Of a stretch of DNA of 64,000 nt, positions 35,592 through 44,096 are shown piece by piece. Where the stretch lies: the NCBI RefSeq assembly GCF_008632455.1, contig NZ_CP043929.1, positions 868,001 to 932,000 on the forward strand, in the 5' to 3' direction. Position numbers and translations under genes: made by a program. This stretch comes from Methylomonas rhizoryzae (GTDB taxonomy: Bacteria; Pseudomonadota; Gammaproteobacteria; Methylococcales; Methylomonadaceae). How positions within the stretch are numbered: position 1 is the first letter of the stretch; each line of letters opens with the position of its first letter. The notes below the pieces were generated by a model. The model was not told where the DNA came from, did no database searches, and saw only the letters and a program-made list of their open reading frames with translations.

Positions 35592-36419
35592 ATGAGCTCA
35601 ATTAATAACGGTTCTAATCCGGATTTGCTACTTAATCAAAGTTTACTCGGACTAGCGGTTTTAGCCTTCGTCGTATTATTAGTGATTGAGAAGCGAAAGC
35701 CTTATAGGCAGTTTCCGTCCAAAGTGTATAAAGAATCAATTGTGACGAATACCACGGCATTTTTGGTTAACAACATCATTCTTACCGTACTCAAAGCATC
35801 CTCATTATTTCTGGTGGCGCAAGAGTTTTCATATTTAGGTTTGTTAAACGGAATGCAAACCGGGCCCGTTAAATTTTTGTTGGTATTTGCCCTATTTGAT
35901 TTTGCAATTTATCTTTGGCATGTTGCCGGTCATAAGTTTGAATGGTTATGGCGATTTCATAAGGTGCACCACAGCGATAAAAGTTTTAACGTGTCTACCG
36001 GGTTTAGGTTTCACGTGCTCGACTTGCTGTTGGAAATAGTTTACAAATGCATATTTGTTATTTTAATAGGTGTAAATGCCTATTTGGTTTTATCGATAGA
36101 AATTATCGAATTATTTTTTATATTTTTTCATCATGCCAACATTAAAGTGCCTAATGAAGAATATGTTTCTAATTTTATTATCACCCCGTATTTGCATCGA
36201 GTTCATCATTCGAAAATACGCATAGAACACGATAGTAACTACGGCATTGTTTTGTCCGTTTGGGATAAGATGTTCGGTACCAGAAAGGAGTTGGTTCCTG
36301 CAAATATAGGTTTGGATTTAATCGAGGCGGAAAACTTCGTGCAATTGTTTTCGCTGGCGTTTATTACCGAACGAAAAATCAGGCAGCTTTTAGGCTTAAT
36401 TCCAAAAGGCAAACGATAA
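35592..36419 (+). CDS. Sterol desaturase/fatty acid hydroxylase-family membrane protein
   Basis: The 275-residue integral membrane protein has about four hydrophobic segments. It carries the histidine motifs of the di-iron fatty acid hydroxylase superfamily: HVAGH, HKVHHSD and HRVHHSK, plus HH in FFHHANIKV. Members hydroxylate or desaturate lipids, sterols or carotenoid-type substrates. The substrate here is unknown. It lies 20 bp after the LOV gene and 33 bp before msrP. Placement suggests lipid modification under light or oxidative stress (inference). AT-rich like its neighbours. Confidence 0.85.
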   Translation: MSSINNGSNPDLLLNQSLLGLAVLAFVVLLVIEKRKPYRQFPSKVYKESIVTNTTAFLVNNIILTVLKASSLFLVAQEFSYLGLLNGMQTGPVKFLLVFALFDFAIYLWHVAGHKFEWLWRFHKVHHSDKSFNVSTGFRFHVLDLLLEIVYKCIFVILIGVNAYLVLSIEIIELFFIFFHHANIKVPNEEYVSNFIITPYLHRVHHSKIRIEHDSNYGIVLSVWDKMFGTRKELVPANIGLDLIEAENFVQLFSLAFITERKIRQLLGLIPKGKR

Positions 36420-36452
36420 CAAATCAATGTAGTACGTTAACTAGGCATCGGG

Positions 36453-37412
36453 ATGATTATTAAAACCAAAAAACAAATCCCGGATAGCGGAATAACCGAT
36501 CCGAAGATTTTTCAGCAAAGAAGGCGGATTATAAAAGCGCTCGCTCTGGCACCTGTTTTGCCTTTGCAAAACACCTATGCAAATCGCGATAGCATAGAGA
36601 ATAAATCGTTTGCTAAGCTGAACAAGGTGGCGCCTCATTTGGAAAATGTGGACCTAACTCCGCCACAATTCGTCAAAAATTTCACTAATTATTACGAGTT
36701 TTCTTTTGATAAAGAAGAATCCTCGCAATTGGCAAGCAAGCTTGTAGTATCCAATTGGAGCTTGGAAATAGCCGGCGAGGTGGAGGTTCCGAAAAGGGTT
36801 TATATCGAAGACTTGCTTAAGTCGGCGTTGCTTCAGGAATATAGGTATAGACTTCGTTGTGTGGAAGGTTGGTCTATGGTCGTGCCTTGGATAGGGCTTC
36901 CGTTATCCGGAATATTGAGTGCAGCTAAGCCCTTGTCGTCCGCTAAGTTCGTAAGGTTTACCTCGATATTTCAGCCGGAAAATATGCCCAAGCAAGCTAA
37001 GGGTGCCATGTTGGACTGGCCGTACGTAGAGGGTTTAAGAATTGATGAAGCCATGCATCCATTAACCATCCTGGCGGTTGGCATGTACGGTGAATATTTG
37101 CCTAAGCAAAATGGGGCGCCGGTTAGATTGATTGTGCCATGGAAATATGGGTTTAAAAGTATAAAAGCGGTTGTCAAAATAGAATTGTTGAAAAGGCAGC
37201 CGATAACAAGTTGGAATAAGTTTGCAGCCGATGAATATGGGTTTTATGCAAACGTAAATCCCAAAGTGCCGCATCCTCGTTGGAGTCAACATTCGGAACG
37301 GGTGTTGGGAACGGGTTTTTTTACGCCCAGACGTAACACCGAATTATTCAACGGCTACGGGGACGAAGTAGCATCAATGTATAGTCAAATGGATCTGCGG
37401 CAATTTTTCTAA
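36453..37412 (+). CDS. msrP: Protein-methionine-sulfoxide reductase catalytic subunit MsrP
   Basis: The 319-residue molybdopterin protein starts MIIKTKKQIPDSGITDPKIF. A twin-arginine-like QRRRIIKAL precedes a hydrophobic stretch, fitting Tat export. The molybdenum-ligand Cys136 is in YRLRCVEGWSMVVPW, and GLPLSGIL, PWKYGFKSIK and the C-terminal SQHSERVLG region are conserved. MsrP repairs oxidised methionines in periplasmic proteins using electrons from MsrQ. It overlaps msrQ by one base (TAATG). Confidence 0.95.
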   Translation: MIIKTKKQIPDSGITDPKIFQQRRRIIKALALAPVLPLQNTYANRDSIENKSFAKLNKVAPHLENVDLTPPQFVKNFTNYYEFSFDKEESSQLASKLVVSNWSLEIAGEVEVPKRVYIEDLLKSALLQEYRYRLRCVEGWSMVVPWIGLPLSGILSAAKPLSSAKFVRFTSIFQPENMPKQAKGAMLDWPYVEGLRIDEAMHPLTILAVGMYGEYLPKQNGAPVRLIVPWKYGFKSIKAVVKIELLKRQPITSWNKFAADEYGFYANVNPKVPHPRWSQHSERVLGTGFFTPRRNTELFNGYGDEVASMYSQMDLRQFF

Positions 37413-38053
37413 TGTCATTGAAGCTTGATAATATCAGAATTCCGGTGGCGCTTTGCTGTTTGTTGCCTTTGTTTTGGTTGTTGTTGGATATTTTATTGGA
37501 TAGATTGGGTGGCAATCCGATTCAAGCCATTACTATTAGGTTAGGGGATTGGGCGCTCCGATTTATTTGCATCACCTTAGCGATAACGCCGGTTCAAACG
37601 ATTACGAATTGGCGTGGCATGGCCGATTTTAGGCAAATGTTCGGAATGTATGCTTTTTTTTATGCTTCGTTACATTTGTTGGCATACTTATTCGTTGACC
37701 ATGCAGCGGCCTGGCATACCATATATGTGGATATAATCGAAAGCATTTATTTATGGATGGGGGTAATCGCTTATTTCGTCATTTTGTTGTTGGCGGTGAC
37801 TTCTCCAAATTCAGCTAAAAAACGTTTAGGCAAAAATTGGAAAAAATTACACCGTTTTATATATTATGCCGCAATCATTGCTGTCACTCACTATATTTGG
37901 CAGCTGAAGGGCAATTTAATCCAACCCTTGGTTTATTTGATTTTAGTGATTTTGCTATTAGTTTTCAGAATGATGGTTTGGTTAAAAAGTCGCCAGTTGA
38001 GTAAATTGATGTTGCCCCGCGGAAAATCCGTACATCTCGATCAGAGCGATTGA
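37412..38053 (+). CDS. msrQ: Heme-binding membrane subunit MsrQ
   Basis: The 213-residue protein has about six transmembrane helices. Heme-ligand histidines are expected at FYASLHLLAYLFVDH, KLHRFIYYAA and VTHYIWQLKG, as in the ferric-reductase-like YedZ family. The RFICITLAITPVQ helix is also typical. It passes quinol-derived electrons across the inner membrane to MsrP. Start and stop are tightly packed with msrP, which supports one functional unit. Confidence 0.95.
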   Translation: MSLKLDNIRIPVALCCLLPLFWLLLDILLDRLGGNPIQAITIRLGDWALRFICITLAITPVQTITNWRGMADFRQMFGMYAFFYASLHLLAYLFVDHAAAWHTIYVDIIESIYLWMGVIAYFVILLLAVTSPNSAKKRLGKNWKKLHRFIYYAAIIAVTHYIWQLKGNLIQPLVYLILVILLLVFRMMVWLKSRQLSKLMLPRGKSVHLDQSD

Positions 38054-38088
38054 GGAGATATAAAACTCGCTATATGTGGAGGTGAAAC

Positions 38089-38997
38089 ATGAACCAGCCA
38101 GCCGTATTAGTGACCGGAGGAACAGGGTTTCTGGGTAGCGCTTTAGTGAAGCGATTACTGGCCGGCGGATATGCCGTTACCGTATTCAGCCGAAGTTCGG
38201 CTAAGGTGGCCGGCCGGTTCGATGCGTCCGTTAAAGCCGTCACTCGCATTGACCAATTACCTGAAGCGGATCAATTTTTTGCCGTGGTAAATTTGGCCGG
38301 AGCGGGTATTTTCGACGGTTTTTGGACGGCTGCGCGCAAGGCATTAATCAGGAATAGCCGAATCCAGTTCACCTTGCAGCTAGTCGCTTGGATGACGGCG
38401 GCTAAGAGCAAGCCGGCGTTCGTTAGCGGCTCGGCGATAGGCTATTACGGTAATCAAGCGGAGCGAATCCTGGACGAAGACAGTAGGCCGGTTAACGATT
38501 TCAGCCAGCAGCTTTGTGCGGATTGGGAGACGGCGGCCCGCACGGCAGAGCTTGCTGGGATAAGAGTGTGTTTGATTCGTACCGGTTTGGTGTTAGGTGA
38601 CAAAGGCGGCATTCTAAACAGGATGTTGCTGCCGTTCCGAATGGGGTTTGGTGGCAGATTGGGTAGCGGGAACCAATGGATGTCTTGGATACATATCGAC
38701 GATTGGATCGCCATTGTTATGGCGATGTTAACCGATTCGACGATGACGGGCCCTTATAACGCGGTGGCGCCGGAACCCGTGACCAACCGCCAATTCAGCG
38801 CGGCACTGGCGGGCCAATTGCATAGACCCATGCTCATGCCTATGCCGGAACGCTTGCTAAGATTGGTTTTGGGCGAAATGGCCGATGTGTTGCTGGGTAG
38901 TCAACGAGTCGTGCCTAAGCGCCTTTTAGCGAGTGGATTTCGCTTTCAATTCAATCAGTTAAGTCAAGCGCTACACAATATTTTAAATCCGGTTTAA
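38089..38997 (+). CDS. TIGR01777-family epimerase (NAD-dependent, YfcH-like)
   Basis: The 302-residue extended short-chain dehydrogenase-like protein has the N-terminal TGGTGFLGSALVKRLL nucleotide loop. The family hallmarks are VNLAGAGI, SGSAIGYYG, RTGLVLGDKGG and the DUF1731 tail. The substrate is unknown, and E. coli YfcH is also uncharacterised. An AGGTG-type ribosome site precedes the ATG. It sits between msrQ and the membrane protein in the putative light-response operon. Confidence 0.9.
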   Translation: MNQPAVLVTGGTGFLGSALVKRLLAGGYAVTVFSRSSAKVAGRFDASVKAVTRIDQLPEADQFFAVVNLAGAGIFDGFWTAARKALIRNSRIQFTLQLVAWMTAAKSKPAFVSGSAIGYYGNQAERILDEDSRPVNDFSQQLCADWETAARTAELAGIRVCLIRTGLVLGDKGGILNRMLLPFRMGFGGRLGSGNQWMSWIHIDDWIAIVMAMLTDSTMTGPYNAVAPEPVTNRQFSAALAGQLHRPMLMPMPERLLRLVLGEMADVLLGSQRVVPKRLLASGFRFQFNQLSQALHNILNPV

Positions 38998-39002
38998 TCC
39001 GC

Positions 39003-39515
39003 ATGTTGATAGATTCTTTGTCTTTATTATTGGCATTTACCTCGTTCCTAAGCGGTTACGAAGTCTGCTTGATTGCGTTGGCACTTGGCTTATTGATTTA
39101 TGCTGTTACCCCTGAGCCCGATGTCGGCTACGAGCCGCGTACTCCGACGAGCTTGTATTTTTATTTGCAGTGGACTTGGTTGGGCTACATCAAACTTAAA
39201 GACGCATTTTGGCCGTTTTTTATTCTGTATAACAGTTTATTGTTTTACATCGATTACCGGATCGACCAAGGTACTTTTACGGTCGCAAGCTGGGTGACCA
39301 TGCACATTATCATGGCTATGCCGTTGATTTACTGGACCGGAGCGGTGTGGCGCTGCTCCAAAAATTGTCAACGGCGGTGGAGTGGGGTGGCGGCGCGTTG
39401 GCTGGTCGTTGCCGCCTATTTAGACTTGGCACTACGCTGGGTGATTTATCAGCATTACCCGAACATTATGTTCAATTGTCAGCAAATGATTATTCATTGG
39501 GGCGATTGCGTTTAA
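39003..39515 (+). CDS. Unknown four-helix membrane protein
   Basis: This 170-residue protein is not one I recognise. Hydrophobic segments lie at about 8-36, 66-84, 95-118 and 130-150. Between the first two is a conserved-looking polar loop PEPDVGYEPRTPTSLYF. Cysteines occur near 116, 121, 158 and 169. It starts 5 bp after the epimerase stop and ends 6 bp before the photolyase, so translation is likely coupled. Placement alone suggests a role in the light/oxidative-stress unit. Confidence 0.7.
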   Translation: MLIDSLSLLLAFTSFLSGYEVCLIALALGLLIYAVTPEPDVGYEPRTPTSLYFYLQWTWLGYIKLKDAFWPFFILYNSLLFYIDYRIDQGTFTVASWVTMHIIMAMPLIYWTGAVWRCSKNCQRRWSGVAARWLVVAAYLDLALRWVIYQHYPNIMFNCQQMIIHWGDCV

Positions 39516-39521
39516 ACGCCC

Positions 39522-40895
39522 ATGCATCGCAGTTATTCAACCTCGTTGTTCATTTTTCGGCGAGATTTACGCCTTTATGATAATGCCGGCTTGAATGCGG
39601 CCTTGACAAACTCCAAGCGGGTGTTTGCCGCATTTGTTTTTGACCCCGAACAAATCGAGCCTCATGCCTACCAAAGCCGTTTCGGCTTGAACTATCTGTT
39701 GGAAGCCGTGCAGGATTTGCAGGAACAGTTGCGCGCACGCGGTGCGCGCTTGCATCTTTTTTATGCTGCTCCCATCCAGGTGTTATCCGTCTTGCATCGG
39801 CGGTTGAATTTGGCCGCGGTTTTCGTCAATCGCGATTACACGCCGTTCAGCAAACGAAGAGATTCCGAATTGGCGGCGTATTGCGGGGATCACGGGTTAG
39901 GCTTTTTTCAGCATGCCGATGCGTTGTTGAACGAGCCGGAAGCAGTGGTCAAAGCCGACGGCGGCCGCTATCAGGTGTTTACCGCTTTCTACCGACAAGC
40001 GCACGCCATTCCCGTCGCGCAACCTCGCGAGTTAGCGGCCGGCGAATTCGTGATCGACGCCGTACCGGAAGAAATCGAGTCACCAGCGCGATTTGCAGGG
40101 CCCTGCAGCAGTCCGTTGCGGGGCGGGCGCGCTCAGGCATTGCAACGCCTGCAGCAATTGTCCAAGCTGGTTGCTTATAGTCTGCAACGCGATTTTCCGG
40201 CGCTGGAGCAAACTAGCGGATTGTCCGCTGATTTGAAGTTCGGTTGTTGCTCGATACGGGAAGCCTACTTCGCCGCGGTTTTGAATCTTGGCTCCGACCA
40301 CGCGCTGCTCAGACAATTTTATTGGCGGGACTTTTTTTACCATATCGCCGTTGATTTTCCACACGTATTCGGCCACGCTTTCCAGCCGCGATTCGACCAT
40401 TTGTCTTGGCGTAACGATTTAGCCGAATTTGAAGCTTGGGCGGCGGGACGTACCGGCTTTCCGATAGTGGATGCAGGGATGCGGCAGTTGAATCAAACCG
40501 GCATGCTACCCAACCGGCTTAGAATGATAGTTGCGTCGTTTTTAGTCAAAGATCTACACGTCAGTTGGCGCTGGGGAGAACGCTATTTCGCCCAGCGATT
40601 GGTCGATTACGATCCTTGTTTGAATAACGGCAATTGGCAATGGGCAGCCTCAACCGGCTGTGACGCGCAGCCGTATTTTCGAATTTTTAATCCTTGGTTA
40701 CAGCAAAAAAAATACGATCCGGATTGTGCTTACATCTCGCGTTGGCTGCCCGAACTTGCCCAGTTCGCGCCGCATGCCATTCATAATTGGCACATTAATC
40801 CTTTGGCCTGCGATTATCCGCCGCCCATGCTCGACCACGCCGAGCGTAGTCGTCAAGCCAAAGTGCTATTTCATGACATAGCCTCTGATAAATAA
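39522..40895 (+). CDS. phrB: Deoxyribodipyrimidine photolyase (cryptochrome/photolyase family)
   Basis: The 457-residue protein starts MHRSYSTSLFIFRRDLRLYD with the photolyase antenna-domain motif FRRDLRL. The FAD domain contains WRDFFYHIA, GRTGFPIVDAGMRQL, NRLRMIVASFLVKDL and NNGNWQWAASTGCDAQPYF followed by RIFNP. These fit a class I-like DNA photolyase that splits UV-induced pyrimidine dimers with blue light. The substrate (cyclobutane dimer versus 6-4) is assumed from the class. The stop overlaps the start of the DUF523 protein (TAATG). Confidence 0.9.
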   Translation: MHRSYSTSLFIFRRDLRLYDNAGLNAALTNSKRVFAAFVFDPEQIEPHAYQSRFGLNYLLEAVQDLQEQLRARGARLHLFYAAPIQVLSVLHRRLNLAAVFVNRDYTPFSKRRDSELAAYCGDHGLGFFQHADALLNEPEAVVKADGGRYQVFTAFYRQAHAIPVAQPRELAAGEFVIDAVPEEIESPARFAGPCSSPLRGGRAQALQRLQQLSKLVAYSLQRDFPALEQTSGLSADLKFGCCSIREAYFAAVLNLGSDHALLRQFYWRDFFYHIAVDFPHVFGHAFQPRFDHLSWRNDLAEFEAWAAGRTGFPIVDAGMRQLNQTGMLPNRLRMIVASFLVKDLHVSWRWGERYFAQRLVDYDPCLNNGNWQWAASTGCDAQPYFRIFNPWLQQKKYDPDCAYISRWLPELAQFAPHAIHNWHINPLACDYPPPMLDHAERSRQAKVLFHDIASDK

Positions 40896-41836
40896 TGGAA
40901 CCCATATTAATCGGTATAAGCAGTTGTTTACTGGGTCATACGGTTAGGTATGACGGTGCGCATAAATACCACAGTTATATCGAACGCACGCTCGGTCAGT
41001 ATTTTCAGTTTAAACCGTTCTGCCCGGAGTATGCCGCCGGGTTGGGCGTGCCGCGTCCGGCGGTTCAGCTGAGAGAATTCGGTGGCGAGGTGCGCGTCGT
41101 CGGGGTAAAAGATCATAGTTTCGACGTTACCGAGCAACTGCGGGAAACCAGCGCCCGTCAGAGCGACTGGCTTGCTCCGCTGTCGGGATATATCCTGAAA
41201 AAGGATTCGCCAAGCTGCGGCATGGAGCGAGTCAAGATTTATAAGAACGACATACCGGCTAAGACCGGTGTAGGTGTGTTCGCCCAATTCATGCAACGGC
41301 AATTTCCCGATTTGCCGGTAGAAGAAGAAGGGAGACTAGGTGATCCGATGCTGAGAGAAAATTTCATTCAACGGGTTTTCGTACGGCATCGTTGGTTGGA
41401 ATTAAAGCGAAGCGGCTTGAGCAAGCATGGCTTGATCACCTTTCACAGCCGACATAAATTGATTGCGATGAGTCACGAGCAAAATCGTGCCAAAAGTTTA
41501 GGCCGTATGCTGGCCGATGCCGAGACCGGCACTATCGATCAGCTTGCCGCCCGTTATTTCGGCGAATTAATGGCCTGCTTGCAAATCGTTGCCACCCGCG
41601 GTAATCACGTCAATGTGTTGCAGCATATACAGGGTTATTTAAAGCATACATTAGACGGCGAGGACAAAAAGGAATTAGTGGAGACCATCGAATCCTATCG
41701 GCGTGGCGAGGTACCGTTAATCGTGCCGTTGACGTTGTTGCGGCATCATTTTCGCAAGCAGCCCGATCCTTTTATCGATGCGTCGTTTTACATGGTTCCT
41801 CATCCTGCGCAATTAGCCTTGCTTAACGAAATTTGA
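40895..41836 (+). CDS. DUF523-DUF1722 fusion protein (YbgA family)
   Basis: The protein has 313 residues. The N-terminal DUF523 half, related to the thiouracil desulfidase TudS, keeps three cysteines: Cys11 in ISSCLLG, Cys43 in PFCPE and Cys108 in SPSCGMERV. These are placed to bind a [4Fe-4S] cluster. The C-terminal DUF1722 half (about 190-305) has FHSRHKLIAMSH, and matches E. coli YbgA, itself encoded next to photolyase. Function is unknown, and sulfur removal from damaged or modified thio-nucleobases is a family-based guess. It closes the run of nine genes. The next gene follows after 76 bp. Confidence 0.85.
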   Translation: MEPILIGISSCLLGHTVRYDGAHKYHSYIERTLGQYFQFKPFCPEYAAGLGVPRPAVQLREFGGEVRVVGVKDHSFDVTEQLRETSARQSDWLAPLSGYILKKDSPSCGMERVKIYKNDIPAKTGVGVFAQFMQRQFPDLPVEEEGRLGDPMLRENFIQRVFVRHRWLELKRSGLSKHGLITFHSRHKLIAMSHEQNRAKSLGRMLADAETGTIDQLAARYFGELMACLQIVATRGNHVNVLQHIQGYLKHTLDGEDKKELVETIESYRRGEVPLIVPLTLLRHHFRKQPDPFIDASFYMVPHPAQLALLNEI

Positions 41837-41912
41837 CGACCTCGTTATACAATGCCGGTGTTTTTCGGCCAACGCTCTGCAGTCTCACATCAAAATTCGA
41901 TAAGGTAACTTT

Positions 41913-43499
41913 ATGGAAACATGGCAAAAACTTGTCCCGGTCGGCCAAGATCTTTGGCAACAATGGTATCAACTGACCCTACACAATCGGGAATACGCCG
42001 TTGCATTGGTGGTGTGTGCGGTTTTGGTCACTGCAATTTTTTACAGTATCCGCATCGGATTTCTGAAAAGCGCCTACCGAAAATTGGAACAGGCCAGAGC
42101 TGCCGCACAAGCCGAACTCGAGGAAGCCGGGACCCATGTTGCCGCCTTGCAACAGCAAATCGCACAATTGGATGGCGAACTGCAGCAAGCCAAGTTGGAT
42201 GCCCAGGCTCAAGCCAGCCAAGCGGCAAGCAACGCAGAGAGTTTGTCCCGGCGCAACAAACAATTGGCGGAAAGTGCGGCTAGCTTGACCGAATGTTTCG
42301 AGTTGAGCGTGGAGAAACTGCCGGCAGCCGATGCGGCGCATTTGCCGGAAGCCTATGCGGCCATCCTGAACCGGGCGGCGGAGCGCTTTAGAAATGAGTT
42401 GCAGGCCAAGGCGCAGTTGCAACTATCGTTACATGCGGAAGCGACGAAAACCGCCGAAAAAGAAATGCTGGCCAACGGCTTGCAAGACCGGTTGAACATT
42501 CAAACGCAACAGCTGGCGAAGTTGGAATTGGAATTGGAACAGTTGCAGCATGCGCGGCAACAATGGGAAGCCGATAAACAACGTCTCACCACGGAAATTC
42601 AGGGCTTGAAAGCGCAAGCCGCGCTGGCGCAAGCGTCGGCAAGCGTTCCGGCTGCTCCGCCGGCGCCGACGATTGCTGTCGGTGCGGAATTGGAACCTGT
42701 AGCGGTTAACACGCTTGCCGACTTAGACGACGGCACCGTCAAACAAGAGTCCGCAACGGCAGATTGGGCAGCCGGCGAGGAGGTTGTTTCGCCGAAGGCG
42801 CCGATGGACGCCGAGCCGGTAAATGTTATGGAAAGTCGGAAAGAGGATGACGGACCGCGCAAAGGCTTATTCGCCCGGGCGATGAGTTCTTTCAGCAAAA
42901 TCGACGGCAGATTGGGTATGAAAACGGCTGCCGATGTAGAAGAATTGCAAACCGATGCCGTTCTCGGCGAAGTGCCGGCCATTTCTGAAGAAGAGCTGTC
43001 ACCGATAAGCGCAGCAGCAAGCGTGGAAACAAGCGCCGTTGCCAAAAAGTCCGGCATTTTCGGCATGTTCAATCAACCGGCAATTCCGGAGGAAACGCCA
43101 ACGCTGCCTATTCAAGCAGCCGAGCCGGCCAAACCCGATACCCAGCCGAAAGGCAAAGGATTTTTTGCGAGAACCCTGGATTCCATCGCTAAAATCGACG
43201 AAAAACTCGGCATGAAACCGGACATGACAGCGGTTGAAGCGGAACAGCCCGCAAGGGTCGAAACCTTGGCCGCTACGGCTGTGCAATCTGAAGCGGATGC
43301 CGCCGATAAGACCCAAGCCTTTGGGGACGGCGTTTCCGCCAAACTAGGCGGTCTGTTGGGCGGATTCGGGAAACCGGTCCGGAAAAAAAATGCACAGCCG
43401 GCTGAGGCCGACGAACGCATTGAGCTTGCCGATAATGGCGAAGCGGCGAAAAAGGCATCGCTGTCCGGCTGGATGAAAAAACTTAAACCGGGCAAGTAA
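41913..43499 (+). CDS. Unknown membrane-anchored coiled-coil protein with an internal duplication
   Basis: The 528-residue protein has one membrane segment at about 25-45 (VALVVCAVLVTAIFYSIRI). A long coiled coil at about 50-235 follows, rich in Ala, Gln, Glu and Leu. The remainder is low-complexity acidic. Two copies of a motif stand out: KGLFARAMSSFSKIDGRLGM near 316 and KGFFARTLDSIAKIDEKLGM near 415, about 100 residues apart. The end is basic (LSGWMKKLKPGK). I do not recognise the family. A structural or tethering role is plausible. It lies alone between the DUF523 protein and the DUF1415 gene on the opposite strand. Confidence 0.7.
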   Translation: METWQKLVPVGQDLWQQWYQLTLHNREYAVALVVCAVLVTAIFYSIRIGFLKSAYRKLEQARAAAQAELEEAGTHVAALQQQIAQLDGELQQAKLDAQAQASQAASNAESLSRRNKQLAESAASLTECFELSVEKLPAADAAHLPEAYAAILNRAAERFRNELQAKAQLQLSLHAEATKTAEKEMLANGLQDRLNIQTQQLAKLELELEQLQHARQQWEADKQRLTTEIQGLKAQAALAQASASVPAAPPAPTIAVGAELEPVAVNTLADLDDGTVKQESATADWAAGEEVVSPKAPMDAEPVNVMESRKEDDGPRKGLFARAMSSFSKIDGRLGMKTAADVEELQTDAVLGEVPAISEEELSPISAAASVETSAVAKKSGIFGMFNQPAIPEETPTLPIQAAEPAKPDTQPKGKGFFARTLDSIAKIDEKLGMKPDMTAVEAEQPARVETLAATAVQSEADAADKTQAFGDGVSAKLGGLLGGFGKPVRKKNAQPAEADERIELADNGEAAKKASLSGWMKKLKPGK

Positions 43500-43535
43500 A
43501 CCGTTTTTCCGTTTGGGGCCGAAGCTCCGTCGGCC

Positions 43536-44096
43536 TCAGCCAGCCGTTCGGCGGCATTGTGCCAATAAGGCGCTCAGCGTTTCAGCGCCTAGTTGTCTGG
43601 TCTTTTGTATGTTGCGAGCCGGTATGTTTTCCGGATCCGGAAAGGTGGCAATCGCCCGTTCTATGCTGGATTCTCTGAGCAAATGCAGCATAGGGAAGGG
43701 CGATCGGTTGGTGTAGTTGGCGGCGTCGTCTTCGCTGCTCGGCTCGCTGAACTCGAAATGATAGTCGGGATGAAAACTGGCTATTTGATAAATGCCTTCG
43801 TATCCCAGCTCGATTAGCAATTGTTCGGCGATAGCCAGTATGTCCAAATAATCGTCGAAATCCTCGTAACCTTCGGGCAGTATCAACAGCGTGGTTTCAG
43901 TTTCCGGATTTTTATCCAAATGCTCGCATTCCTCGACTACGGCTGCCAAAGTCTGTTCCGGCAGCGGCGTGCGGCACACCTGATAACGTATACTGTTGGA
44001 GAGATGTTCGCGTCTAGCGAAGGGACAGATTTCATAGGCAATCACGAAATCGGTGAGCCATCTTCCGGTAGCTTCAATAATGTGTTGATCATTCAT
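43536..44096 (-). CDS. DUF1415 family protein
   Basis: The 186-residue protein starts MNDQHIIEATGRWLTDFVI. It has the DUF1415 hallmarks: CPFARREHLSNSIRY, TLLILPEGYEDFDDYLDIL, FHPDYHFEF and NRSPFPMLHLLRE. The biochemical role is unknown. Its start codon (CAT on the plus strand at 44094-44096) overlaps the start of the nuclease gene on the other strand within a single CATG. The stop faces the coiled-coil gene 36 bp away. Confidence 0.88.
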   Translation of the reverse strand: MNDQHIIEATGRWLTDFVIAYEICPFARREHLSNSIRYQVCRTPLPEQTLAAVVEECEHLDKNPETETTLLILPEGYEDFDDYLDILAIAEQLLIELGYEGIYQIASFHPDYHFEFSEPSSEDDAANYTNRSPFPMLHLLRESSIERAIATFPDPENIPARNIQKTRQLGAETLSALLAQCRRTAG

